A stretch of 64,000 bases of DNA from Arthrobacter sp. 24S4-2 (GTDB lineage Bacteria; Actinomycetota; Actinomycetes; Actinomycetales; Micrococcaceae). Location of the stretch: positions 1,674,001 to 1,738,000 of the forward strand of contig NZ_CP040018.1 in NCBI RefSeq assembly GCF_005280255.1, in the 5' to 3' direction. This document shows positions 1 through 8,546 of this stretch, piece after piece; positions within the stretch are counted from its first letter, which is position 1; each line of letters begins with the position of its first letter. Under the pieces are notes generated by a model that made no database searches, had not been told where the DNA came from, and saw nothing but the letters and a program-made list of their open reading frames with translations. The translations under genes were made by a program, and so were the position numbers.

Positions 1-663
1 GTCTTTGACCGTGGCCGGTCCCCGGCTGCAGAAATAGCGCCTGACAAGCTCCGCCAGTGCCTCCTCGCGGTCGGACGGGCCTCCTGCCGCTGGCGGAACA
101 CGCTCGTCGAAGAGGGCGTAGGTCTGGCGCAGCGCTCCTCCCTTGCTGCGAACGGGCGTCCCGCTGGTCAGGACCCCGCTGATCTCAGCGTGCATGATCA
201 GGTATGCAAGTTCCAGGCCCCTGGCCGCGAAACCGTTGCGCTGCAGTTCTGCCGCGAGCTCTTCCCGGGTTTTGTGGGCGCCGTCGGCCACGGCGGCGGC
301 CATGACCCCTCGGCTCCTGGCCGCCGCTGCGGAGTCGATGCCTGTTTGCCGGTACATGCCCCCGTTTCCCTGATGCAGCCGGGGAGCGGACAGCAGCATC
401 AGCCAGCGGAGGTCGTCTCGGTGCACAAAATGCCAGGTGGGCCGCAGGATGTGCGTCCGGAGGATCCTGCCGTCAGCAACGGCCTGTTCGACGTCGGCGG
501 CGTTGGCTCCTGCTGTGCGCTGCGCCAGAGTCCAGCGCGCATAGGCGAACTCCTGCGACTGGACGGCCAGCAGGCTCTTCAGGGCAGCCTCGGGTGAAAC
601 CGCGTGGGGAGGGCGGAGCTGCTGCCGGCTAAGCCTTAGCCTGACAACGCCGTCGGCGTCCAC
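1..663 (-). CDS. Winged-helix DNA-binding domain protein (AlkZ/YcaQ-like), 3' part cut by the window edge
   Basis: The minus strand is open from position 663 to the window edge (221 residues). It starts at GTG 663, the only usable start, because an in-frame TAG, which is also the stop of the next gene, lies 6 bases upstream at 672-670. A G-rich AGGGG stretch lies just upstream. Residues 38-47 read AVQSQEFAYA and residues 209-218 read RYFCSRGPAT. Both resemble the N-terminal and RYxxxHGPAT-type segments of the winged-helix DNA-binding family related to the interstrand-crosslink glycosylase AlkZ/YcaQ (PF06224). Family members bind DNA and some excise alkylated or crosslinked bases. Catalytic activity cannot be judged because the C-terminal part is missing. 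It is probably co-transcribed with the SGNH hydrolase upstream of it. Confidence 0.8.
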   Translation of the reverse strand, partial: MDADGVVRLRLSRQQLRPPHAVSPEAALKSLLAVQSQEFAYARWTLAQRTAGANAADVEQAVADGRILRTHILRPTWHFVHRDDLRWLMLLSAPRLHQGNGGMYRQTGIDSAAAARSRGVMAAAVADGAHKTREELAAELQRNGFAARGLELAYLIMHAEISGVLTSGTPVRSKGGALRQTYALFDERVPPAAGGPSDREEALAELVRRYFCSRGPATVKD

Positions 664-669
664 CCGTAC

Positions 670-1533
670 CTACCCCTGCCTGGGCTCTTGTCCCGGGACC
701 TCGCCCGAACCCAACGGCATGCCGGGACCAAACACCGGACCGGGCGTGGGCCGTTTGGCCGTGACGCCGTCCCCGGAGGACTGGTGGCGCAGCCGGCGGA
801 CAACCCACGGAACGAAGTATTCGCGCGCCCACACCAGGTCCCCGGACCGTGCCTCGCGCCAAGTGCGCTGGGGGAGCGGCTTGGGGGAGAGCGGCTCCAG
901 GGTGTGCCGGACGTTGAGGGAATCCAGCACCATGGCCGCGATGGTGTGGTGGCCCAATGGCGAGAAGTGCAGGCGGTCCTGGTTCCACATCTGCGGGTCG
1001 CTGAGCTGGCGGAGGGACCACATGTCGGCGATGACGGCGTCGTGCCGGGCCGCAACGGTGCGGAGGTTCTCGTTGTAGATGGCGATCTTGCTGCGGATTC
1101 TGCCCAGCACGGAGGAACCGGTGTCCGGGCCGTTGAACAGCACCACGGTGGCGCCGCCCAGGCTCAGGATGTGCACCACTGAGTCCAGCTTTTCGGCCAG
1201 TGCATCCGGGTCGCCGCCGGGACGGATAAGGTCGTTGCCGCCCGCGGACAGGGTCACCAAATCCGGTTTGAGGGCCAGGCACGGTGCCAGTTGCTGGTCC
1301 ACGATCTGCTGCAGCAGCCGTCCGCGGACAGCCAGGTTCGCATAGGCAAAATCAGCGTGGCCGCGGCTCAGTTCCTCGGCCACGCGGTCCGCCCAGCCGC
1401 GGTGCCCGCCCGGGCTTCCGGGTTCCGGGTCGCCGATGCCCTCAGTGAAGGAATCACCCATGGCGGCATAACGTCCCCAGGGGTGGGCATCAACAGTGTC
1501 CTGCGGATTCGGAATGGCTTCAGTTTCGCTCAC
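670..1533 (-). CDS. SGNH/GDSL-family hydrolase
   Basis: The 287-residue protein starts at GTG 1533, preceded by GGATGGAA; the frame is open further upstream but has no better start. The SGNH blocks are clear: GDSFTEG at residues 26-32 (nucleophile Ser28), a conserved Gly in the ANLAVRG segment near 71, GGND at 98-101 (oxyanion Asn), and DRLHFSPLGH around 190-200 with the Asp/His pair. Such enzymes deacylate esters, lipids or acylated sugars; the substrate cannot be read from the sequence. There is no signal peptide, so it is probably cytosolic. It is divergent from the carboxylesterase at 1610, and a 32-bp imperfect palindrome lies between the two starts. Confidence 0.9.
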   Translation of the reverse strand: MSETEAIPNPQDTVDAHPWGRYAAMGDSFTEGIGDPEPGSPGGHRGWADRVAEELSRGHADFAYANLAVRGRLLQQIVDQQLAPCLALKPDLVTLSAGGNDLIRPGGDPDALAEKLDSVVHILSLGGATVVLFNGPDTGSSVLGRIRSKIAIYNENLRTVAARHDAVIADMWSLRQLSDPQMWNQDRLHFSPLGHHTIAAMVLDSLNVRHTLEPLSPKPLPQRTWREARSGDLVWAREYFVPWVVRRLRHQSSGDGVTAKRPTPGPVFGPGMPLGSGEVPGQEPRQG

Positions 1534-1552
1534 GTTTCCATCCTGCCTCGTA

Positions 1553-1584
1553 GGTAACAAGCTACGCCACCGTAGGTTGTTACC
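1553..1584. promoter_or_regulatory. Imperfect 14-bp inverted repeat between divergent hydrolase genes
   Basis: Left arm GGTAACAAGCTACG (1553-1566), 4-base spacer, right arm CGTAGGTTGTTACC (1571-1584): 13 of 14 positions pair. It lies in the 76-bp gap between the SGNH hydrolase start (1533) and the esterase start (1610). It is a candidate operator for a dimeric repressor acting on both promoters. It is a poor terminator candidate because both flanking genes point away from it. Confidence 0.5.
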
Positions 1585-1609
1585 CGGGGGTAACTGCAAG
1601 AATGGTTCC

Positions 1610-2260
1610 ATGACTGAAGCCGACGTTTCCACCGCCCCTGTTGTCCTGTGGTCCACCCCGGAAGAGACCCGCTCGGGAAAGCCGCTCCTGGTGCTGCTGC
1701 ACGGTTACGGTGCCAATGAGCAGGACCTCCTGAGCCTTGCGGATCTCCTCCCCGGCGATTTCGCGGTCGCGTCCGTCCGGGCCCCAATCGCCATGGGGCC
1801 GGGCTTCACCTGGTTCCCGCTGACGGACTCCGCAGACTACTCGCTGGACGCGGTCAAGGACGCTGCCGGTTTTGTCCTGGACTGGCTCGACGGCGTCAAA
1901 GGTGACCACCCGACCGTGACCCTGCTTGGTTTCTCGATGGGCATGGCGATGGCCACCACACTGCTGCGTCAGCGTCCCGCTGACTTCGCCGCCGTCGTCG
2001 GACTTTCCGGTTTTGTGGTGAACGCAGACGGGGATCCGAGCTTCCGCGACGGCGAACTGGACGGCACTGTGCCGCTGTTCTGGGGCCGCGACCAGCAGGA
2101 CCCGGTCATCACCCAGGACAAGATTGAGTACACCATGGGCTGGGTGCGGGGCCACGTGAAGCTGACGAAGGTCCTCTACGCAGGCATGTGGCATGGGATC
2201 AACCAGCAGGAAATCGGCCACGTGTCCGAGTTCCTCACCCACGAGGTGCTGAAGAAGTAG
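1610..2260 (+). CDS. Alpha/beta-hydrolase carboxylesterase (phospholipase/carboxylesterase family)
   Basis: The 216-residue protein has the architecture of the small esterase family Abhydrolase_2 (PF02230): HGYGAN at 31-36 (oxyanion region), nucleophile elbow GFSMG at 107-111 (Ser109), Asp164 in the RDQQDP segment and His195 in MWHGIN, which make a complete triad. Members hydrolyse carboxylic esters, lysophospholipids or acyl-thioesters; the substrate is not predictable here. ATG 1610 is chosen because residues further upstream are unlike the family and the frame enters the divergent promoter. No signal peptide or membrane segment is seen, so it should be cytosolic. Confidence 0.9.
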   Translation: MTEADVSTAPVVLWSTPEETRSGKPLLVLLHGYGANEQDLLSLADLLPGDFAVASVRAPIAMGPGFTWFPLTDSADYSLDAVKDAAGFVLDWLDGVKGDHPTVTLLGFSMGMAMATTLLRQRPADFAAVVGLSGFVVNADGDPSFRDGELDGTVPLFWGRDQQDPVITQDKIEYTMGWVRGHVKLTKVLYAGMWHGINQQEIGHVSEFLTHEVLKK

Positions 2261-2261
2261 T

Positions 2262-2498
2262 TCAGGAACCGGCGGGGGTCGAAATCCGCACGGTCCGGCC
2301 ATTGACAGTGACTGTGTCGCCGTCGTGGAGCTGGCGGCCCCGCCGGTCGTCAATTTCGCCGTTGACCTTGACCAGCCCGTTCCTGATCAGCTCCGTGGCC
2401 TCGACGCCGTCCTCCACGAGGTTGGCGAGCTTCAGCAGCTGGCCCAGGCGGATCATGTCGTCACGGATGGGGATCTCTTCGATTTCCGGGTTGCTCAT
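2262..2498 (-). CDS. Small RNA-binding S4-domain protein
   Basis: A 78-residue protein made almost entirely of one S4 fold: RLGQLLKLANLVEDGVEATE (17-36), then LIRNGLVKVNGEIDDRRGRQ (37-56) with the typical G-x-V-x-V-N-G-E turn, and a basic C-terminal strand. The size and sequence match the YaaA/RlbA-like stand-alone S4 proteins, which bind structured RNA, probably rRNA or stalled ribosomal subunits. The frame stays open for about 1.2 kb upstream, but ATG 2498 gives the family N-terminus and the upstream translation is low-complexity antisense. Its start is only 24 bp from the divergent permease start. Its stop faces the esterase stop (1-bp gap), so the two are convergent. Confidence 0.85.
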   Translation of the reverse strand: MSNPEIEEIPIRDDMIRLGQLLKLANLVEDGVEATELIRNGLVKVNGEIDDRRGRQLHDGDTVTVNGRTVRISTPAGS

Positions 2499-2522
2499 AC
2501 AAGCAATGATGCCTGACGTAAG

Positions 2523-3530
2523 GTGAATCCAGTGACCCATGCACCCCGCCTTCCACTCATTGCAGGACTGCCGCTGGCTGTAGCCGCCGGCCTCGCCATC
2601 CCCATCCAGGGCCGGATCAACGGTGCGCTGGGCGCCCGGCTGAACGACGGCATCGCCGCCGCGGTGGTGAGTTTCACCACGGGGCTGATCCTGATGACGG
2701 TGGTGTCGCTGGTCCTGCCGAGAGGCCGCCGCGGGTTGGCGCAGATCCTGCCGGCGCTCCGGGAACACCGCTTTCCGCCGGTCTACGTAATCGCCGGCAC
2801 GATCGGTGCCTTCTTTGTCTTTGCCCAGTCCTTCACCGTGGGGCTCCTGGGCGTGGCCCTGTTTACGGTGGCCACAGTGACGGGCCAGACGCTGAGCGGG
2901 CTGCTCGTGGACCGGCTGGGAATCGGCCCCGCCGGCAAGAAGTCGGTCACCGGCATCCGCGTCCTGGGCACCGTGCTGACCATCGCCGCCGTCGCCTGGG
3001 CCGTGTCCCCACGGTTCGGCGGCGCCGGGGCAGGCGGAGCCGCCGGGCCCGGCGCCGGCGCGGACCCGGCCCAGTTGCTGCTGCCGGTGCTCCTTCCCGT
3101 CATTGCCGGCTTCCTGATGAGTTTCCAGCAGGCCATGAACGGGACGGCCACCGTGCATTACGGCACGCCCGTCGCCGCAACCCTGGTGAACTTCATCTCC
3201 GGCGCCACGGTGCTGTGGGTGGCCTGGCTGATCAAGCTGGCCGTCGTCGGGGCAGGGAACGGCCTGCCGGGGGACTGGTGGTACTACCTGGGCGGTCCCA
3301 TGGGGTGCGCGTTCATCGGACTGGGAGCCCTGCTGGTCCGGAGCCTGGGTGTGCTGGTTACGGGACTGGGCATGATTGCCGGCCAACTGCTCGGTTCCCT
3401 CGGCCTGGACCTGGCCCTTCCCGCGCCCGGCACAGTGGTGGCCCTGCCCACCGTCCTTGGCACCGTCCTGACACTCGGTGCCATCGTCCTGGCCACCTTG
3501 CCGTGGCCCCGCGGCGCGCTCAAGCGGTAG
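2523..3530 (+). CDS. DMT-superfamily permease, YdcZ/DUF606 type
   Basis: The protein has 335 residues from GTG 2523; GTG 2532 is an alternative start. It is very hydrophobic, with about ten predicted helices in two similar halves. The first half begins with a segment around residues 10-37 rich in Ala/Leu and carrying PIQGRINGALG; the second carries the matching FQQAMNGTATVHYG. This internal duplication and the QG-x-x-N motif are typical of YdcZ (DUF606, PF04657), a branch of the drug/metabolite transporter superfamily. The substrate is unknown. No ideal ribosome-binding site is seen, and with only 24 bp to the divergent S4 gene the message may be leaderless. Confidence 0.8.
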   Translation: MNPVTHAPRLPLIAGLPLAVAAGLAIPIQGRINGALGARLNDGIAAAVVSFTTGLILMTVVSLVLPRGRRGLAQILPALREHRFPPVYVIAGTIGAFFVFAQSFTVGLLGVALFTVATVTGQTLSGLLVDRLGIGPAGKKSVTGIRVLGTVLTIAAVAWAVSPRFGGAGAGGAAGPGAGADPAQLLLPVLLPVIAGFLMSFQQAMNGTATVHYGTPVAATLVNFISGATVLWVAWLIKLAVVGAGNGLPGDWWYYLGGPMGCAFIGLGALLVRSLGVLVTGLGMIAGQLLGSLGLDLALPAPGTVVALPTVLGTVLTLGAIVLATLPWPRGALKR

Positions 3531-3666
3531 CCGGGCCGGTAGGCTAGGACACGCAGCATCCTGCACATTTTTCCTTCGTACCGCCCCGCCCGGCAACCAG
3601 CCGGGTGCAAGGGGCCTGAAAATCGCGCGGACCGCACCCAGCGGCCCTGTAGAAATTGGAGTTCCC

Positions 3667-5051
3667 ATGGCAGCAAAATCCGTACTCGACCAGGTCATCT
3701 CCCTCTCCAAGAGGAGGGGCTTCGTCTTCCAGGCCGGTGAAATCTATGGTGGCTCCCGTTCTGCCTGGGACTACGGGCCCCTCGGTGCCGAGCTGAAGGA
3801 AAACATCAAGCGCCAGTGGTGGCAGTCCGTGGTCCGCGGCCGCGAGGACGTGGTGGGCCTTGATTCCTCCGTGATCCTTCCCCGCCAGGTATGGGAAGCC
3901 TCCGGCCACGTGGAGGTCTTCTCCGATCCGCTGGTGGAGTGCCTCTCCTGCCACAAGCGCTACCGCGCCGACCACCTCGAGGAAGAGTACGAGGAGAAGA
4001 AGGGCCGTCCGGCCGAGAATGGCCTGAAGGACATCGCATGCGCCAACTGCGGCACCCGCGGCGAATGGACGGAGCCGCAGGAATTCTCCGGCCTGCTCAA
4101 GACCTTCCTGGGCCCGGTGGCCAACGAGGAAGGCATGCACTACCTGCGCCCGGAAACGGCGCAGGGCATCTTCGTGAACTTCAACAACGTGCTCACCACC
4201 TCGCGGAAGAAGCCGCCCTTCGGCATCGGCCAGATCGGCAAGTCCTTCCGCAACGAGATCACGCCCGGGAACTTCATCTTCCGGACCCGTGAGTTCGAGC
4301 AGATGGAAATGGAATTCTTCGTCGAGCCCGGCACGGACGAGCAGTGGCACCAGTACTGGATGAAGGAGCGCATGGACTGGTACACCGGCCTGGGCATCCG
4401 CGAAGAGAACCTGCGTTTCTTCGAGCACCCGCTGGAGAAGCTGAGCCACTACTCCAAGGGCACCACGGACATCGAATACCGCTTCGGCTTCCAGGGCTCC
4501 GAGTGGGGCGAGCTGGAAGGCATAGCCAACCGCACGGACTTCGACCTCTCCACGCACTCCAAGGCCTCCGGTCACGACCTCAGCTACTTCAACCAGGCCA
4601 CCAACGAGCGCTTCACCCCGTACGTGATTGAGCCCGCCGCCGGCCTGACCCGTTCCTTCATGGCGTTCCTGATCGACGCCTACACCGAGGACGAGGCCCC
4701 AATGCCAAGGGCGGCGTGGATGTCCGCACTGTGCTGAAGCTGGATCCGCGGCTGGCTCCGGTCAAGGCCGCCGTGCTGCCGCTGAGCCGCAACGAGGACC
4801 TGTCCCCGAAGGCAAAGGCCCTGGGCACCCAGCTGCGCAAGAACTGGAACATCGACTTCGACGACGCCGGCGCCATCGGCCGCCGCTACCGCCGCCAGGA
4901 CGAGATCGGCACGCCCTTCTGCATCACCGTGGACTTCGACACCCTCGAGGACCAGGCTGTCACCATCCGCGAACGCGACACCATGAGCCAGGAACGCGTC
5001 TCCCTGGACAAGGTGGAGGGCTACCTTGCCGCGCGGCTGATCGGCGCCTGA
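3667..5051 (+). CDS. glyS: Glycine-tRNA ligase (class II, homodimeric type), frameshifted in this sequence
   Basis: Charges tRNA-Gly with glycine. From ATG 3667 (GGAG upstream) the frame carries the class II signatures of the dimeric glycyl-tRNA synthetase: GGSRSAWDYGPLG near residue 27, two Cys pairs (CLSCH, CANCG) in the insertion, YLRPETAQG, SFRNEITPG (motif 2) and REFEQMEMEFF. The frame then ends early at 4737. The expected continuation (NAKGGVDVRTVLKLDPRL, then the anticodon-binding domain to residue 461) is in another frame up to 5051. The break is at a CCCC run, 4697-4700; one extra C restores a 461-codon frame. The gene should be essential, so a base-calling error is more likely than a real mutation. 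A TAGGCT -10 element lies near 3551. Confidence 0.93.
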
Positions 5052-5053
5052 GC

Positions 5054-6060
5054 ATGGCAATCGAATACCGGGAGTGGCGCGAGGGCGACGACCTGGCGCT
5101 GCTGGAAATCTGGGGCGGACCGGAAACGGTCCAGGCCGGGCAGTTCCGCGGCACCCTGGCACCTTCGGGCAACTCGCCGTGGCGCCGCTGCATCGTGGCC
5201 GAAGACGTGGTCGACGGAATCGGCGTCCCCGTGGCGGCGGGAGTCGTCCACGAGGCGTCCCTCCACCCGGAACGGCTCTGGGCGTACATCGAAGTGTCCC
5301 GCGACCACCGCCGCGAAGGCATCGGCTCCACCCTGCTGACCATGCTGCGCCACGAGGCTGCAGCGGCGCCGTCGGGCGTCTCCAAGCTCCGGTGCAAAGT
5401 GGAGCCGGAAACCCCGGGGAAGCCTTCGCCGAAGCTGCCGGCCTGGCGCCCATCCAGCGCTCGCGGCTGGTGGTGGTGGAGTCCGCCCCGCTGAAGCTTC
5501 CTGTGTTCGGCGACGGTTCCGAGGCCGCCGCATCCGAGCAGGTGGAGGACCTCGCCACCGGTTCGGTTGAACTGAGCGACGTCGTGGGCCGCTACTACAC
5601 CTCGGTGCACGGCTGGGACAGTCCGGGCGAACTGGGAATCCCCACCGTCCAGCGCCTGTTCCTGGACGACCTCACCGGCGCGCACGGCGCCATCGTGCTG
5701 CGCGCACCGAAGGCCAGTGCCTTCGGGCAGGGCGTGCCGCCCAGCCGGAAGGGCCGGCTGCAGGCTTTTGCCATCAGCTACGCGCAGGCTGTCCCCGGGG
5801 TTGGCGGTCCCGAAGAGGGCCACGCGGCGAAGGCCGGCGGGCCCTCGGACGTGTTCCTGGGCCACGAACCGGAACTGCCTGCGGACGAGGCGCAGGCCGC
5901 GGTCCGCGACCTGCTGGCGCTGATCGCGTACCAGTACCCGGTGCTGCTGGAACTGGACGATTCGATGACAGCGCTGCGCGCCGTCGTCGAGCCTCTGCTG
6001 GCGGACGGCAAGGCACGCGTTCAGGGTGCCGAGACGTTCGTCGTTGCCGACCCGGCCTAG
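5054..6060 (+). CDS. GNAT-family N-acetyltransferase, tandem-domain type, frameshifted in this sequence
   Basis: Starts 2 bases after glyS and is probably co-transcribed with it. Residues 1-120 form a GNAT fold; the acetyl-CoA loop reads VSRDHRREGIGSTLL, with the R-x-x-G-x-G signature. The frame breaks at a GGGG run (5416-5419); adding one G gives a continuous 335-residue protein. The C-terminal half (about 160-335) resembles a second, degenerate GNAT domain without an obvious acetyl-CoA loop. The substrate is unknown. The break is of the same kind as in glyS, so I treat the gene as intact in the organism. Confidence 0.82.
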
Positions 6061-6062
6061 CC

Positions 6063-6133
6063 CTTAACCCAGCTGGCCCGCAGCAGTCCCCGTTTTCCAA
6101 CGGCGGCTGCTGCGGGTCAGATTGGTTTAAGGC
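6063..6133. terminator. Bidirectional hairpin between convergent genes
   Basis: Core arms CCCGCAGCAG (6077-6086) and CTGCTGCGGG (6107-6116) pair perfectly. Outer CTTAACC and GGTTTAAG stretches extend the dyad. It sits between the GNAT gene (+, ends 6060) and the acyltransferase (-, ends 6153), and probably stops transcription from both sides. There is no long T run. Confidence 0.6.
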
Positions 6134-6152
6134 GGGATGCGAATCTGCCGGC

Positions 6153-6983
6153 CTAACCGCGCCGTCCGCCCGCGCGCCGCGGCCCTTCGGCCGCATCCAG
6201 CCGCTGCCGTTCCTTGTCTGTCGGTGCACCGCCGGCCAGGTGTGCGGGCATCCACCAGGTTCCCGGGGCCGGCGTCAGGGGGAAGTCCCCGGCAGCAACG
6301 TCGATGCCGGACTGGAGGACCTTCCTGAGCTCTTCGGTGGCAGGCCGGGCGTCGTGGGCAGGGTCCGGCAACGTCCCGGGCTGCAGGGGCTCGCCCACAT
6401 GGATCCGCACCGGCGCCCGCCAGGCCCGCCAGGGGGAGAAACCGTGGTGCCGGGTCAGGAGCCGGTGCGCGCCCCAGACGGACACCGGGATGATCGGCAC
6501 CCCGGCTTCGGCGGCCATCCGGACGGCGCCGGTCTTGCATTCGCGGACCGTGAAGCTTCGGCTGACACCGGCTTCGGGCAGGACGGCGACATACTCGCCA
6601 GCGCGCAGCTTCGCGACGGCGGCATCGTACGCCCCGCCGCCGGAACCGTAGGGAACCACCACCTGCCCGGCCGCGCTGACGGCGGGCCCGGCAAACCAGT
6701 GGTCCGCCGCTCCCTGGGTGATCAGGAAGCGCAGTTGTGCCCGGGTATGCTGCCACAGCACCAGCTCCGCAAAGGCGAAGTCCAGGTAGCCAAAATGCGT
6801 GATGGCGACGACGGCTCCCTCACCCGGGACTACCCGACGGTATGGCCCGTTGAGTGCTCCCGCCGCGGGGAGGTGCTCCTTCCCGGTGAGAATGACACGT
6901 ACCCGGAACAGCCCGCGGAACACCAGCCCGGTCCGGACAATCAAGCGGTAGAAGCGGTCATTCGGCCGCGGACGCCATGCCAA
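6153..6983 (-). CDS. PlsC-like 1-acyl-sn-glycerol-3-phosphate acyltransferase
   Basis: The 276-residue protein carries the acyltransferase block I HFGYLD (His63-x4-Asp68), the catalytic HX4D, and a block III variant LPEAG at 135-139 (usually FPEGTR), followed by SRSF. It would transfer an acyl chain to lysophosphatidate or a related lysolipid at the inner membrane face. The start is TTG 6983, one base after the stop of the DUF1295 gene, which suggests translational coupling; the nearby ATG is out of frame and closes after six codons. The changed block III may mean an unusual acceptor. It is last in a three-gene minus-strand operon with the DUF1295 protein and an alpha/beta hydrolase. Confidence 0.85.
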   Translation of the reverse strand: MAWRPRPNDRFYRLIVRTGLVFRGLFRVRVILTGKEHLPAAGALNGPYRRVVPGEGAVVAITHFGYLDFAFAELVLWQHTRAQLRFLITQGAADHWFAGPAVSAAGQVVVPYGSGGGAYDAAVAKLRAGEYVAVLPEAGVSRSFTVRECKTGAVRMAAEAGVPIIPVSVWGAHRLLTRHHGFSPWRAWRAPVRIHVGEPLQPGTLPDPAHDARPATEELRKVLQSGIDVAAGDFPLTPAPGTWWMPAHLAGGAPTDKERQRLDAAEGPRRAGGRRG

Positions 6984-6984
6984 C

Positions 6985-7797
6985 TCAGCGCCCGCCCGCC
7001 GGCCGGCGCGGAGGCCAGGGGATAAAGCCCGACGTCGACTCCACGTACTGCTTGTAGCCCGGCCGTGCGGACATCGCCTTCTCGGTAAGGCGCTTACCGG
7101 TCTTGCCGGCCAGCGCCCAGATCATCAGCGCAGGGGACAGAACGGTCAGGATTCCGGGCCAGGAGTCTGCGGCGATGAGGAACAGCCCGGTCCACACGGC
7201 GGCATCACCGAAGTAGTTCGGGTGGCGGGTGTACCGCCACAGCCCCGTGTTCAGGACCGTTCCCTTGTGGGCGGGGTCCTTCTTGAATTGCGCCAGCTGC
7301 CAGTCGCCCACGGTCTCGAAAACAAAGCCGACAGCCCAGAGCACCACACCCAGCAGGGCCGCCCAGCCCAACGGGCCGGTGGCGAACATCCCCACCTGGG
7401 CGGTGAGGGAGACGAAGAACATCACCATGCCCTGAGGCAGGTAGACGCGGCGCAGCGCATAGGCGTTGCGCGAGCCGGGCGCCCCGCCGAGAATGGCCTC
7501 ATAGCGGGGGTCCTCGTGGCCGCCGCGGGCCCGCCAGCCGATGTGTATCCCGAGACGGAGGCCCCACACGCCTGTGAGCAGCAGGAGCAGTAGGCGACGG
7601 CCGTCGTCGCCCGTTCCCGCGGACAGCAGCCACGACACCGCCGCAACGGCGACGAAGCCGGGACCCCAGGCCACGTCCATCACGGAGTGCCTCCGCTGCG
7701 CCACCGCAACGGCGAAGGTGGCGGCAAGGACGCCGGCCACAGCCAGGGCTGTCCACGGCAGGCTGGCCAGGAACCCGTACACGGGAAAACCGGCCAT
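6985..7797 (-). CDS. DUF1295 membrane protein (steroid 5-alpha-reductase-like)
   Basis: A 270-residue integral membrane protein with about seven hydrophobic helices. The C-terminal region carries TGLWRYTRHPNYFGD (about 190-204), the hallmark shared by DUF1295 proteins, steroid 5-alpha-reductases and isoprenylcysteine methyltransferases, where it binds NADPH or S-adenosylmethionine. The reaction of bacterial DUF1295 proteins is not settled; reduction of a lipid or isoprenoid double bond is a reasonable guess. The start is ATG 7797. It lies between the alpha/beta hydrolase (2-bp gap) and the PlsC-like gene (1-bp gap), so the three probably act together on lipids. Confidence 0.85.
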   Translation of the reverse strand: MAGFPVYGFLASLPWTALAVAGVLAATFAVAVAQRRHSVMDVAWGPGFVAVAAVSWLLSAGTGDDGRRLLLLLLTGVWGLRLGIHIGWRARGGHEDPRYEAILGGAPGSRNAYALRRVYLPQGMVMFFVSLTAQVGMFATGPLGWAALLGVVLWAVGFVFETVGDWQLAQFKKDPAHKGTVLNTGLWRYTRHPNYFGDAAVWTGLFLIAADSWPGILTVLSPALMIWALAGKTGKRLTEKAMSARPGYKQYVESTSGFIPWPPRRPAGGR

Positions 7798-7799
7798 GA

Positions 7800-8546
7800 T
7801 CAGAGCACCACCGGAATGCCGGCCGCGGTTTCCGGCAGCAGGGCATCAAACCGGGCCGGTCCGGCGCCGACTTCCACTCCGGCGCGCTCGCCGTAGGCCT
7901 TCAGCACGTAGCCCGTGGCCAGGTTGTGCCACAGCCGGACCCGGCGGAACATGAAGTGTCCGGCCCCGGCCAGCGACACGTAGCGCAGTTCCTGCGCGAG
8001 GGGAGCGGCGCGCTGTGCGAACTTCAGCGATTCGGCGGGACTGGTCCAGCGGTCCGCGGAGCCGTGAACAATGAGCACCTTGCGGCCGGCCACCCTCTCC
8101 GCCGGTGTCTCGGCACTGAGCCACGGGGCCAGCGACACAACGGCACCAACGTGCGGGTCGTCGGCCACGCATATAGCGGTGAGCCCTCCCATCGAATGCC
8201 CCAGCAGGTAAACCGGCACGCCCGGGTGCTGTTCGTGGATCCGGGCGAGCGCCCACCGTGCATCCTGCAGCGGTGACATGTCCGGGCCGTTCCAGCCGCG
8301 CACGCTGTTCCGAAGCGTCCAGACGGCAAGTCCGTGCTTGCCGCCGGCACGGTGCAGGTGCCTTGCGAAGGGCACCATGCGGGCGGGGCTGAGGTGGCGT
8401 GCCTCAACAGGCTGGTAGCTGTGCGAACGCCCGCCGTGCAGCACCAGGGCCACGCCGCGGGTGGCGCCGGCGGCTTCGCGCACGGTCAGCACTGGCCGGG
8501 TGACGGCCGCCCCGGTATTTTCTTCGCCGTTCGTGCGATTGCCCAC
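7800..8546 (-). CDS. Alpha/beta-fold hydrolase
   Basis: A 248-residue protein from GTG 8546 with the alpha/beta-hydrolase elements: VALVLHGGRS near 33-42 (oxyanion region), GHSMGG near 121 (nucleophile Ser), VHGSADRWTSP near 183 (acid residue) and GAGHFMFR near 213 (His). The set is a complete Ser-Asp-His triad like that of serine aminopeptidase/monoglyceride-lipase-like hydrolases. No signal peptide is seen. It is first in an operon with the DUF1295 and PlsC-like proteins, consistent with a role in lipid or ester turnover. The substrate is unknown. Confidence 0.85.
   Translation of the reverse strand: MGNRTNGEENTGAAVTRPVLTVREAAGATRGVALVLHGGRSHSYQPVEARHLSPARMVPFARHLHRAGGKHGLAVWTLRNSVRGWNGPDMSPLQDARWALARIHEQHPGVPVYLLGHSMGGLTAICVADDPHVGAVVSLAPWLSAETPAERVAGRKVLIVHGSADRWTSPAESLKFAQRAAPLAQELRYVSLAGAGHFMFRRVRLWHNLATGYVLKAYGERAGVEVGAGPARFDALLPETAAGIPVVL

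Noticed and set aside
143..597. Plus-strand frames at the left edge
   Set aside because: They are antisense to the winged-helix gene, whose minus-strand frame is open to the edge and carries family motifs.
2262..3710. A 482-codon minus-strand frame ending in the S4 protein
   Set aside because: Everything upstream of ATG 2498 is antisense to the YdcZ permease, low-complexity and Gln/Gly-rich; the S4 domain is complete from 2498.
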